A stretch of 32,653 nucleotides of DNA, from the NCBI RefSeq assembly GCF_001613365.1, contig NZ_BDCF01000070.1, positions 1 through 32,653 on the forward strand, written 5' to 3'. Positions 1-6,311 of this stretch are shown here, one piece after another. Positions within the stretch are counted from its first letter, which is position 1, and every line of letters starts with the position of its first letter. Source of the DNA: Nocardia xishanensis NBRC 101358 (GTDB lineage: Bacteria > Actinomycetota > Actinomycetes > Mycobacteriales > Mycobacteriaceae). The position numbers and the translations under genes were made by a program. The notes beneath the pieces are model-generated. The model saw nothing but the letters and a program-made list of their open reading frames with translations. It did not search any database and was not told the DNA's origin.

Positions 1-504
1 GGCGGCGCGGAGGACGTCGCGCCCGCGGATCGCGGCAGCACGCCGGAGGACACACGAGCGCACCGAGCCGGGACAGCGGACGCCACACGGGCGGATCGCG
101 GCGCGGCGGGCATCGCACGGGCGGCCGGACGGGTCGCGGCGCCGGATGGAGTCACGCGCGGGACCGCCGCGCATCGGGCGATCAACAACCGCTGGCGGCG
201 CGAAGCTTATGTGTTGCAGGCCCGGCGGCTCGCGGTGCACGTTCCGGAGACGCCGAGCGGTCCGCTCGCGCAGATCGCAGCGGAACTCCGCACGCCGTGG
301 CGGCCGTATCTCCGGCGGCTGTGGGTTCGATTGCACGGCCGTGACGTTCGGGCGGCGCCGGTGTCCGAACCCGAGGAGCTGTGGGACCTGCTCGACGGCG
401 TCGCCCGCTCGGTCATCCTCGATCACCGCACCAAGGTGAAGAACGCGCTCAGCGCTGACGCCGTTGCCGGAGAGGGCGATTCGATGGAATCGAGGGCGAG
501 CTGA
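1..504 (+). CDS. Hypothetical protein, 5'-truncated, first gene of CHAT/TPR operon
   Basis: The frame is open from the first base of the window to a TGA at 502-504, so the 5' end lies outside. The first ~60 residues are Ala/Gly/Arg/Asp-rich with almost only G or C in third codon positions. They look like a disordered linker, and the coding bias supports a real gene continuing upstream. The last ~100 residues are more ordered and mixed helical, with Arg-rich and Trp-containing segments (for example LRTPWRPYLRRLWVRL). I recognise no family. The stop codon overlaps the ATG of the next gene by one base (TGATG), which indicates translational coupling to the genes that end in the CHAT protease. A GTG at 211 could start a shorter 97-aa protein, but the open coding-biased frame upstream makes a longer protein more likely. 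Confidence 0.6.
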   Translation, partial: GGAEDVAPADRGSTPEDTRAHRAGTADATRADRGAAGIARAAGRVAAPDGVTRGTAAHRAINNRWRREAYVLQARRLAVHVPETPSGPLAQIAAELRTPWRPYLRRLWVRLHGRDVRAAPVSEPEELWDLLDGVARSVILDHRTKVKNALSADAVAGEGDSMESRAS

Positions 505-1487
505 TGAGCACGGTGCTACTGCGCGAAGACGACGGACTCTGGACCATCGGGCCCACGGGCACACCGGCCTTTCCGGCGGCCGCGCCTCCGCTGGACACCA
601 TGGTGTTGGAAGTGGTGGGCGGCCACCTCGGATGGAATCTGCTTGCCGGAGACGAGGTTCCGGCCGCCGTGCTGCACGACCTCGACGAGGCGCAGGAATG
701 GTTGTGGGCCGTGTACGGCGAGCGCGTCGCGCTGGCCGTCGCCGACCGGCAGGCCGTTGAGCTGCCCGCCGAACCCGCGCTGCCCGCCCTGGTCGCCCAG
801 GCCAGGCGGCTTGCCTACGCGCACTGGGCGGCGCGCTGGTGGCCCGCCTCCACCATCGACGGCATCCCGGCGCTGGACCAGCGCCTGCTCGACACCGAGA
901 TCGCCACGCTCACCGAAGCGTGCGAGTCGATCGTGGACGGCGCCGACGCCGACCTCGAGCCAGTGCAGGCCGCACCCGTCACGCTGGGACGGGCCGGGGA
1001 TTACGCGCTGGCCGCCGGTTCCGGTGGGCGGCACGGCGAGCTGGTGTTCGGGCGCGGCAGCGGCGGCTGGGACTGGCGGCGCTGTCCGCCCGGTCTGGTC
1101 GACGCATCGGAACACGCCGTGTCCTGGGAGCTGACCAGGGCCGAAGGGACGACGCTCGTGCGGGTTCTGGCGGTGGCCGCTCCGCGACTCGGCGCCCCGC
1201 CCGCGCATCTGCGCCCGCGCGCGCTGCTCGACACCAGCGTCGGCGCGATCGACACGGAACTTCACCTGGTCGGCGACACCTGGCAGGGGTCGGCGTCGAC
1301 CTCTGCGGAAACCGTTGCCGGAGTGCACGTTTACGTGCCCGGCGTGGGACCGGATACGCCTTCCCCCGCCGGCCACGACGAGCGGGAGCGGATTCGGGAT
1401 CTGGTGGCGGCCCGGCTGCGCCGCGCCACGACGGACGACTTGCTGCTTGCCGAAATCGCCGCCGCCGCATCGGATTCGGACTTCTGA
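504..1487 (+). CDS. Hypothetical protein, 327 aa, CHAT/TPR operon
   Basis: This soluble-looking protein has no signal peptide or membrane segment that I can see. The N-terminal ~110 residues hold the Trp-rich stretches LGWNLLAGDEVP and EAQEWLWAVYGERVAL. A helical middle follows, with RLAYAHWAARWWPAS. The C-terminal half is beta-rich (GRHGELVFGRGSGGWDWRRCPPG). It ends in an acidic tail after a basic helix (RDLVAARLRRATTDDLLLAEI). I recognise no domain. The ATG overlaps the preceding stop by one base, and its own TGA at 1485-1487 overlaps the ATG of the TPR gene in the same way, so it is almost certainly co-translated with the TPR-CHAT pair. Co-occurrence suggests a partner, a sensor or a proteolytic substrate of the CHAT protease. 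That is inference only. Confidence 0.75.
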   Translation: MSTVLLREDDGLWTIGPTGTPAFPAAAPPLDTMVLEVVGGHLGWNLLAGDEVPAAVLHDLDEAQEWLWAVYGERVALAVADRQAVELPAEPALPALVAQARRLAYAHWAARWWPASTIDGIPALDQRLLDTEIATLTEACESIVDGADADLEPVQAAPVTLGRAGDYALAAGSGGRHGELVFGRGSGGWDWRRCPPGLVDASEHAVSWELTRAEGTTLVRVLAVAAPRLGAPPAHLRPRALLDTSVGAIDTELHLVGDTWQGSASTSAETVAGVHVYVPGVGPDTPSPAGHDERERIRDLVAARLRRATTDDLLLAEIAAAASDSDF

Positions 1488-3004
1488 TGACGCAGGACGA
1501 AGCGGCGCCGCCCGGCCTGGAGCTGCTCTACGAGGGCGCCGCGGCGTATCAGCGCGGCGAGGTCACGGAGGCGCTGCGCATCTTCGAACACGCGGTTCTC
1601 ACCACCTCCGGCGGTGTGCGCGTCAGCGCGCTGGTGAACGCCGCGAGCATGTGCGACGAACTCGGCGACCACGCGGGCGCGGCCGTGCGATTTCGGTCGG
1701 CGCTGGCGGAGATCCCCGGCGACGCCGTCGAGAAGCGCGCGTCCACGCTGGTCAACTACTCGCAGGCGCTGCAGCATCTCGGCGACCTCGACGCGGCGCG
1801 GGACGCGCTCGAGGAGGCCAGGACGCTGCTCGCGGACCATCCGGAATTCGCCGCGCTGCGCGTGCCCTGCCTGCTCTCGCTGACGGCGGTGGCGTTCCAC
1901 CGCGCCCAGTGGGTGCGAGTGGTCGAGCTGGCCACCGAAACATTGGATGTCGCACAGCGTTTCGCACCGCATCTGACCGGACATCCGCTGATGAACCTGG
2001 CGGGCGCGTACTTCGAGACCGGACGCAGGGAACTCGGCATCGACTTCGCCGAACAAGCGCTGGCCGCCTTCGAGGCGGCGGGCGACCGCAACGCGGTGGC
2101 CGAGACCCAGCAGAATCTCGCCACGCTGTACACCAGAGTGGACCGGTTCGACGACGCGGAAGAGCCGCTGCGGGCGAGTCAGCGGTACTTCGAACAGGCC
2201 GGACTCGAGTACCGCGCCGGGGTCGGGCTCAGGATCATGGGATTCGTCGCCGAACAGCGCGACTACGAGCAGGCCGAGGCGCTGTACCGGCGTAGCTTGG
2301 CCTGTTTCGAGGCGTCCGGCGCGGCGCTGGACGTGGCGGCCGTCCAGACCCGTCTGGCCACGGTGGCTTTCAAGGGTTTCCGGGTCGACGAAGGACAGGA
2401 GTTGCTCGCGGCCGCGTTCGAGGCGTACGCGTCGCGTGGTCTCGGATTGCATTGCGCGCAGGTCGATTTCTGGCACGCGGTGCTGCTGGAGGCGGTGATC
2501 GACAGCATCGACGCGCCGACTCCCGAGCTGCTCGCGCTGGCTCGGGACGTGGCCGTACCCGCGGCCATCGCGATCGATGCCGTCCGATACACCTTGCCGA
2601 ACGGCAATCAGCGCGCCCAGTGGAATCGCGAGATCGCCGACCCCGCGATGCGCCTGGCGTTCCGGTTCGCGTATCTCTGCGGGGACGGACCCCTCGTCGC
2701 GGACCTCATCGAAACGCAATGCGCTGGTACCACGTTGGACGTTGCCGCGACAGACAGCCCGCCCAGCCCGCAGCTCCCGCTGGAGCCGCTCGCGCCGATC
2801 GAAGCGCCCGCTCAGGCCGAGGGCTCCGCGCTGCACCTCGGTTCGGCGTTGGCCAGGGTCGCCGCGGCCGCCGGTCTGCGGGTGGCCCCGCCGCCGCGAC
2901 TGGCGGTGGCACCGGACGGGCACATCGCGCTCGCCGGGTACATCGCCGCCGCCGAGCGGCGCTACGGGCGCGCGGTGCGGGAGGAACGGGTGCTGACGGT
3001 ATGA
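1487..3004 (+). CDS. Tetratricopeptide-repeat protein, partner of CHAT protease
   Basis: This is a 505-aa TPR protein. About eight helix-turn-helix repeats are visible between residues ~9 and ~325. Examples are YEGAAAYQRGEVTEALRIFE, MNLAGAYFETGRRELGIDFA and QNLATLYTRVDRFDDAEEPL, each with the typical small and aromatic residues. The C-terminal ~180 residues are not clearly TPR and include a Pro-rich linker around residues 420-445. No signal peptide is visible, so it is probably cytosolic. The ATG at 1487 is chosen because it overlaps the upstream stop; the frame is open further upstream but there it runs over the previous gene. The gene ends in a 4-base ATGA overlap with the CHAT gene. TPR domains bind peptides or proteins and often sit next to or fused with CHAT proteases, so a sensor or adaptor role is the simplest reading. 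Confidence 0.85.
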   Translation: MTQDEAAPPGLELLYEGAAAYQRGEVTEALRIFEHAVLTTSGGVRVSALVNAASMCDELGDHAGAAVRFRSALAEIPGDAVEKRASTLVNYSQALQHLGDLDAARDALEEARTLLADHPEFAALRVPCLLSLTAVAFHRAQWVRVVELATETLDVAQRFAPHLTGHPLMNLAGAYFETGRRELGIDFAEQALAAFEAAGDRNAVAETQQNLATLYTRVDRFDDAEEPLRASQRYFEQAGLEYRAGVGLRIMGFVAEQRDYEQAEALYRRSLACFEASGAALDVAAVQTRLATVAFKGFRVDEGQELLAAAFEAYASRGLGLHCAQVDFWHAVLLEAVIDSIDAPTPELLALARDVAVPAAIAIDAVRYTLPNGNQRAQWNREIADPAMRLAFRFAYLCGDGPLVADLIETQCAGTTLDVAATDSPPSPQLPLEPLAPIEAPAQAEGSALHLGSALARVAAAAGLRVAPPPRLAVAPDGHIALAGYIAAAERRYGRAVREERVLTV

Positions 3005-4449
3005 GTGCGCCTCCGGACGCGTCCGGGATACCCACGGAAAACCAGTCGGCCGAGAGTGATAGCGGCGCACCGAGCCCGCGGGGGGCGACCGGCAATGACA
3101 CCGCGGCGCGGGCATCGGATAAGACCGGGCCATCGAGTGCGCGGCCGGATGTCGAGGCAGCCGAGATCGCGACCGTGCATTCTGGACCGGGTATGGGTAC
3201 GCCGCAACCGACGGTGATCGTGCGGATGGCCGACGCCGGCGACGTCTACATGTCCTGGCGGTGGGACGGCGATATCGCGCCGCGCGGGGCCGCGATGCTG
3301 CCGGGTGATCCGATCGCCGAAGCCGTGTCGGCGCTTGCCGATGCGCTGCCGAAGCCCGACGCGCCCGGCGGGCTCGAGCGCGCGCTGACTACCGGGGCGT
3401 TCGCGTCGCCGGACGCGGAATACGAACTGGCACAGTCGCTTTCCCGTGCGCTCCTGCCGTACGGGCTGGCTGTGCAACTGCACGAGCTCTACACGCGGGG
3501 CGTTCGGCCGCACATCCGGCTGCAACCCTCGCCGCGGGTGGCGCAGGTGCCGTGGGAGATCATCGCGCCGGATCCGGCCCTGCGGCTCATCGACATCGCC
3601 GACGTCAGCCTGCTCGCTCCGGCGGGCGTCGTGCACGCGCCGGGTCGCAGTGCGCGCAGCTGGTCGGCCGATCGCGAGCTGCCGGTGGTCGGCGTCTTCG
3701 ATCCGCGGGTGCCGGGATTTCGCGCCGACTCCGCCCTCGGCTCGGTGCTGGGACGGATGAACGGTGCGGGCGCTCTCGCCGAACGCGTCGCCGAACACCT
3801 GGCGCGGCAACGCCTTCGACCCGATCCGCCAGAACCCGTCGAGGTATTTCGCCGCACCGACCTGGATCGGAGGTGGCTCTCCGAGACGCTTCGCGCGGGG
3901 GCGTCGCGGCTGATCTACGTCGGCCACGTCACGGCTGCCGCACCGGAGTCCGGTCAGAGCGAAAGCGCCGAACTCCATCTGGCCTGCGCGGCCGATGCCA
4001 CCGGTTTCGCCGAACCGCTCCGCGCGCACCGTCCGCTCTCGGCCAAGGACCTCCTGCTCGGCACCCACACCCTGCACCCCGAACCCGTTGCGGGCCCCGA
4101 TCTTTGGCCGATCCCGAGCCGCGTCGCCCTGATCGCCTGCGAAAGCGGCGGCGACCTCCGCTTCACCGAGGCGCTCGGCCTGGTCGCCGCCATGATCAAC
4201 GGCGGCGCCGAACTCGTCACCGCCACCCGCTGGCCCCTACCCACCGACCTGGCCTTCCAACGCCTCGCGGGCGCCACCGCAACCCCCGTGCAGGACCTCA
4301 TCTGCGCCATCGACGCAGCCCACGACCACCCCGACCCCCTATACCCCCTCACGACCTGGCACCGCACCCGCCTCACCACTTGGCGCGAAACCGGCGCCAT
4401 CGAACACTCCCCCCTCCTCTGGTCCGCCATCGCCACCTTCCATACCTGA
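3001..4449 (+). CDS. CHAT-domain (caspase-like) cysteine protease
   Basis: This 482-aa protein has a low-complexity, probably disordered N-terminus (residues ~1-65) and a CHAT domain in the C-terminal half. The domain shows the two hallmark active-site segments: LIYVGH with catalytic His309, and VALIACESGG with catalytic Cys380. Both stand after hydrophobic beta-strands, as in clan CD peptidases. The segment VAQVPWEIIAPDP near residue 180 also resembles the strand-loop before CHAT active sites. CHAT (caspase HetF-associated with TPRs) proteins are predicted or demonstrated proteases; known examples include the TPR-CHAT subunit of type III-E CRISPR and proteases that activate bacterial gasdermins. 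The ATGA overlap with the TPR gene fixes the start at 3001. An effector role in a TPR-gated response is inference; no gasdermin or CRISPR gene is visible within the window. Confidence 0.88.
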   Translation: MSAPPDASGIPTENQSAESDSGAPSPRGATGNDTAARASDKTGPSSARPDVEAAEIATVHSGPGMGTPQPTVIVRMADAGDVYMSWRWDGDIAPRGAAMLPGDPIAEAVSALADALPKPDAPGGLERALTTGAFASPDAEYELAQSLSRALLPYGLAVQLHELYTRGVRPHIRLQPSPRVAQVPWEIIAPDPALRLIDIADVSLLAPAGVVHAPGRSARSWSADRELPVVGVFDPRVPGFRADSALGSVLGRMNGAGALAERVAEHLARQRLRPDPPEPVEVFRRTDLDRRWLSETLRAGASRLIYVGHVTAAAPESGQSESAELHLACAADATGFAEPLRAHRPLSAKDLLLGTHTLHPEPVAGPDLWPIPSRVALIACESGGDLRFTEALGLVAAMINGGAELVTATRWPLPTDLAFQRLAGATATPVQDLICAIDAAHDHPDPLYPLTTWHRTRLTTWRETGAIEHSPLLWSAIATFHT

Positions 4450-4499
4450 CAGGCCCTTGACCAATCAGCGATTGTGCGGACCAGTTCCTCGATTTCGAT

Positions 4500-4515
4500 A
4501 TAACGTTTATGTTAT
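4500..4515. promoter_or_regulatory. Inverted repeat, probable operator/promoter of the HigBA-type module
   Basis: ATAAC-gtttat-GTTAT is a 5-bp inverted repeat with a 6-bp spacer in an AT-rich patch that stands out from the GC-rich surroundings. TATAAC (4499-4504) or TATGTT (4508-4513) could serve as the -10 element. It lies just upstream of the preferred toxin start (4529), as expected for an autoregulated toxin-antitoxin promoter. Confidence 0.45.
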
Positions 4516-4528
4516 TAACCGAGTAGAG

Positions 4529-4858
4529 GTGGGGCTGGAACCGGAAGTAGTCCGATGGTTCAGATCACTGAGCCACGACGATCAGGAGACCGCGGCGTTC
4601 TACGTCGATCCGCCGGCGCAGCGCGGCGCTCTGCTCTGTGAGCCGTATACGCGGCAGTTGGACGGCAAGCTACGTGAGCTCCGGTTCCATCTTTACCAGG
4701 ACGCCGTGCGGATTACCTACTGGATAGCGTCCGGCAGGCGCATCATCCTGCTGACGGTATTCCGCAAGCAGCAGATGCGCGAGACCGCTGAGATCGAGCG
4801 GGCCGTGCGGGCGATGTCGCGATGTATCGCGGAAGCTCACACGGCGGAGGAGGACTGA
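4529..4858 (+). CDS. RelE/HigB-family (phage Gp49-like) toxin
   Basis: This small basic protein of ~109 aa matches the HigB/Gp49-like toxin family, whose members cleave mRNA on the ribosome. Family features visible are EPYTRQLDGKLRELRFHL, then RITYWIASGRRIILLTVFRK, then a C-terminal helix with EIERAVRAM. The Arg, Lys and Tyr residues typical of these catalytic sites are present. The start is uncertain. I prefer GTG 4529, because the in-frame TTG at 4457 would place the AT-rich palindrome and probable -10 box inside the gene and would add 24 residues not seen in the family as I remember it. The antitoxin follows after 5 bases, giving the toxin-first order typical of higBA. The pair begins about 80 bases after the CHAT gene stop. 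Confidence 0.82.
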   Translation: MGLEPEVVRWFRSLSHDDQETAAFYVDPPAQRGALLCEPYTRQLDGKLRELRFHLYQDAVRITYWIASGRRIILLTVFRKQQMRETAEIERAVRAMSRCIAEAHTAEED

Positions 4859-4863
4859 TTCCC

Positions 4864-5154
4864 TTGGGTGAACGGAAGAGCTGGGCCGAAATACGTTCCG
4901 AGGCCATGGATCGCCCGGGTGCCGGAGCAGCCTACGAGGCTGCACGTATCCGGTTCGAGCTGGGAGCCGCGGTCCGCACGCGGCGGGAGGCGCTCGGGAT
5001 AACACAGGCCGAGTTGGCCGAGCGGGCAGGGTTGAAGCAGCCCGCAGTGGCGCGGTTCGAGGCGGGCGGCACCATGCCGACGATCCCTATGCTCGAGCGG
5101 TACGCGGAGGCGTTGGGGCTGCGGCTGGAAGTGCGGTTGCGAGAGGCGGGCTAA
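4864..5154 (+). CDS. XRE-family HTH antitoxin (HigA-like)
   Basis: This 96-aa protein carries a helix-turn-helix at residues ~40-75: ALGITQAELAERAGLKQPAV followed by ARFEAGGTMPTIPMLERYAE. That is the classic XRE/Cro pattern of HigA-type antitoxins, which neutralise the toxin and repress the operon by binding the upstream palindrome. The TTG at 4864 is chosen because a strong GGAGGAGGA stretch (4844-4852) lies ~11 bases upstream and falls in the toxin's last codons. An in-frame ATG at 4822 would overlap the toxin by 37 bases and has no ribosome-binding site that I can see. The short C-terminal LRLEVRLREAG is typical for the family. Confidence 0.82.
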   Translation: MGERKSWAEIRSEAMDRPGAGAAYEAARIRFELGAAVRTRREALGITQAELAERAGLKQPAVARFEAGGTMPTIPMLERYAEALGLRLEVRLREAG

Positions 5155-5158
5155 GGGT

Positions 5159-5182
5159 CAGGCGCGCTGAGACGCGCGCCTG
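5159..5182. terminator. Hairpin between convergent genes
   Basis: CAGGCGCGC-tgagac-GCGCGCCTG is a perfect 9-bp stem with a 6-base loop. It sits exactly between the antitoxin stop (5154, +) and the stop of the histidine-rich gene (5186, -). There is no T-tract, as is common for actinobacterial terminators. It probably acts on both strands. Confidence 0.6.
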
Positions 5183-5185
5183 GGG

Positions 5186-5482
5186 TCAGTGTTCGTCGTA
5201 GTGGCCGTCGTGGGGGGCGTGGCGGTGGCCGTCGTGGATGTAGTCGACGTGGTCGCCGTGCGGGACGGCGACGTGGCCGCAGCCTTCACCGTGCACGTGG
5301 TCGTGGGCGGTGGCCTCGGTGTGGCCGGAGGGCTCGCATTCGTCGAAGTGGCCGTCGTGGACACGGTGCAGGTGGCCGTCGTGGACGTAGTCGACGTGGT
5401 CACCGTGCGGCACGGCGACATGGCCGCAGCCTTCACCGTGAGTGTGCACGTGATCGGTGTGCTGGGAATGTGCCGCAGTCAT
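5186..5482 (-). CDS. Histidine-rich, internally duplicated metal-binding protein
   Basis: The protein has 98 aa, of which 26 are histidines. Two near-identical halves each carry HGEGCGHVAVPHGDHVDY followed by a VHDGH/IHDGH-type segment; the repeat period is 49 residues. No transmembrane segment or signal peptide is visible. Similar short His-rich proteins in actinobacteria are sometimes labelled 'zinc transporter permease', but this sequence cannot be a permease. Binding or buffering of Zn, Ni or Co is the likely role. The ATG at 5482 is chosen because AAGAAGG lies 7 bases upstream; an earlier in-frame ATG at 5500 is possible. About 45 bases upstream (5528-5545) an AT-rich patch reading TGCTAATGTTTTC on the minus strand weakly resembles mycobacterial Zur boxes. 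Confidence 0.8.
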   Translation of the reverse strand: MTAAHSQHTDHVHTHGEGCGHVAVPHGDHVDYVHDGHLHRVHDGHFDECEPSGHTEATAHDHVHGEGCGHVAVPHGDHVDYIHDGHRHAPHDGHYDEH

Positions 5483-5582
5483 CAGAAAGCCTTCTTCCAT
5501 CGCGATGGACAGGTGCATCTGTGAACAAGAAAACATTAGCACGTGTGCATGAATCGAGATTGCCAGCTGTGCGCTGCGACCC

Positions 5583-6308
5583 TCAGAGCACCTGCGAGAG
5601 GAACTTGCGCAACCGCGGCGTCTCGGCGGCGTCGAACAGCGCGTCCGGCGTCCCGGTCTCCACCACCTGGCCCTGATCCATGAAAACCACGGTGTCGGAG
5701 ACGCTGCGAGCGAACCCCATCTCGTGCGTCACCACGATCATCGACATACCGCCGGACGCCAGATCGCTCATCAGCGCGAGCACGCCCTTCACGAGCTCCG
5801 GGTCCAGCGCCGAGGTGGCCTCGTCGAAGAACATGATCTCCGGCCGCATGGCAAGCGCGCGGGCGATCGCGACCCGCTGCTGCTGGCCGCCGGAAAGGTT
5901 CGCCGGACGCGCGTCGGCCTTGTCCGCCAGCCCCACGATCTCCAGCTGCTCGATGGCCAGCGCACGCGCCGCGTCCTTCGACAGGCCACGCAGCTTGCGC
6001 GGACCGAGCGCGATGTTGTCCGCCACGGTCTTGTGCGGGAACAGGTTGAAATGCTGGAACACCATGCCGATGCGCTGGCGCAGCCGGTCCGGGTCCTCGC
6101 GCAACACCGACTCGCCGTCCAGCAGCACGTCGCCGCGATCAGGCTCGTGCAGGCGGTTGAGCACCCGCAGCAGGGTCGACTTGCCGGAGCCGGAGGGTCC
6201 GATGACGGTGGTGGTCGTGCCCGCGTCGACGTGGATGTCGATACCCCGCAGCACATGGTTGCGGCCGAGGGTCAGATGCAGGCCGGTTCCGGTGAGAGAT
6301 ACACTCAT
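5583..6308 (-). CDS. Polar amino-acid ABC transporter ATPase (GlnQ/GltI type)
   Basis: This 241-aa ABC ATPase powers uptake of a polar amino acid such as glutamine or glutamate. Visible motifs are Walker A GPSGSGKST (residues 37-45), Q-loop VFQHFNLFPHKT, signature LSGGQQQRVAIARAL, Walker B IMFFDEATSALDP, and the H-loop in VVTHEMGFA. The length and the wording of these motifs fit the amino-acid (PAAT) subfamily. It starts 3 bases after the stop of the fused binding protein-permease, so the two form an operon that encodes a complete importer. The start ATG at 6308 is consistent with family length. Substrate identity cannot be read from the sequence. Confidence 0.93.
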   Translation of the reverse strand: MSVSLTGTGLHLTLGRNHVLRGIDIHVDAGTTTTVIGPSGSGKSTLLRVLNRLHEPDRGDVLLDGESVLREDPDRLRQRIGMVFQHFNLFPHKTVADNIALGPRKLRGLSKDAARALAIEQLEIVGLADKADARPANLSGGQQQRVAIARALAMRPEIMFFDEATSALDPELVKGVLALMSDLASGGMSMIVVTHEMGFARSVSDTVVFMDQGQVVETGTPDALFDAAETPRLRKFLSQVL

Positions 6309-6311
6309 GGT

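Noticed and set aside
1..4449. Type III-E CRISPR (Craspase) locus, because of the TPR and CHAT genes
   Set aside because: No gRAMP/Cas7-11, Csx30 or repeat array is visible. TPR and CHAT are separate genes here, so only the general protease logic is shared.
5189..5524. Val-rich 111-aa + strand frame over the histidine-rich gene
   Set aside because: It is the mirror of His codons (GTG/CAC) on the opposite strand. The minus frame has a ribosome-binding site and clear metal-binding repeats.
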